Origin: Comamonas resistens
GTDB lineage: Bacteria > Pseudomonadota > Gammaproteobacteria > Burkholderiales > Burkholderiaceae_C
Reading direction: 5' to 3'
DNA length: 64,000 nt
Assembly: GCF_030064165.1 (NCBI RefSeq)
Contig: NZ_CP125947.1
Location: forward strand, 868,001 to 932,000
In this document: one piece after another, positions 63,938 to 64,000 of the stretch
Position numbering within the stretch: the stretch's first letter is position 1
How the letters are laid out: every line of letters begins with the position of its first letter
Program-made: the position numbers and the translations under genes
Notes under the pieces: generated by a model
The model's input: only the letters and a program-made list of their open reading frames with translations
Told to the model about the DNA's origin: nothing
The model's database searches: none

Positions 63938-64000
63938 AACTAACTCCTTGATGGGCGGACCGCGACCAGTCTCGCCCGATTGAAAAAAGAATCTGTACCT

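Overview
The window is ordinary, gene-dense chromosome of a GC-rich betaproteobacterium. Gene content and order (argJ / DUF815 ATPase / mutT / yacG-zapD-coaE-pilDCB / ispB / rplU-rpmA-obgE-proB; hemA-prfA-prmC-grxD; HIT-DUF971-ubiE-Tim44-ubiJ-ubiB), orphan Bug-type solute-binding proteins and a GC-rich intergenic repeat placed just after stop codons point to the family Comamonadaceae, most likely Comamonas. The genus call is an inference from general knowledge; no search was run. There is no prophage, insertion sequence, CRISPR array or obvious genomic island.

Layout. 1-8.4 kb: the 3' part of argJ, a DUF815 ATPase and mutT on the plus strand, converging on a minus-strand block of yacG, zapD, coaE and the type IV pilus genes pilD, pilC and pilB. 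8.5-16.2 kb: tRNA-Pro(CGG), ispB, rplU-rpmA-obgE, proB, rppH, proS and a small lytic transglycosylase. 16.3-24.1 kb, mostly minus: a CorC-like transporter, an RNase H-like protein, grxD, prmC, an unusual exported ATP-grasp/phosphohistidine protein, prfA and hemA. 24.1-30.5 kb: a small membrane protein, a LysR regulator divergent from a Bug protein plus an N-formylglutamate amidohydrolase, a secreted protein with 12 Sel1 repeats, and a second Bug protein. 30.8-35.9 kb: a complete ugpBAEC-ugpQ glycerol-3-phosphate operon with a candidate three-unit Pho box upstream. 36.4-45.7 kb: a 1305-residue flavin/iron-sulfur oxidoreductase, then HIT, DUF971, ubiE, Tim44-like, ubiJ and ubiB. 45.8-56.4 kb: a sodium/solute symporter, an FmdB zinc ribbon, DUF502, aspS, a CsgG-like lipoprotein, nudB, an exo/endonuclease-family protein, folE, a DMT permease, DUF429, a small secreted protein and a LysE exporter. 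56.5-62 kb: a dppBCDF-type peptide importer with its binding protein last. 62.2-64 kb: ferredoxin, pth and rplY.

Most genes are housekeeping. Several functions are spread over the window: ubiquinone synthesis (ispB, ubiE, ubiJ, ubiB), folate synthesis (nudB, folE), translation (prfA with its methylase prmC, proS and tRNA-Pro, aspS, rplU, rpmA, rplY, pth) and phosphate or glycerol-phosphate scavenging (ugp).

Nothing here is clearly a new multi-gene system. The observations most worth a second look are the exported GWD-like dikinase gene inside the prfA-prmC operon, the stop-codon-associated GC-rich repeat (seven copies), a second AT-richer repeat family, the Pho box upstream of ugpB, and several uncharacterised small or exported proteins.
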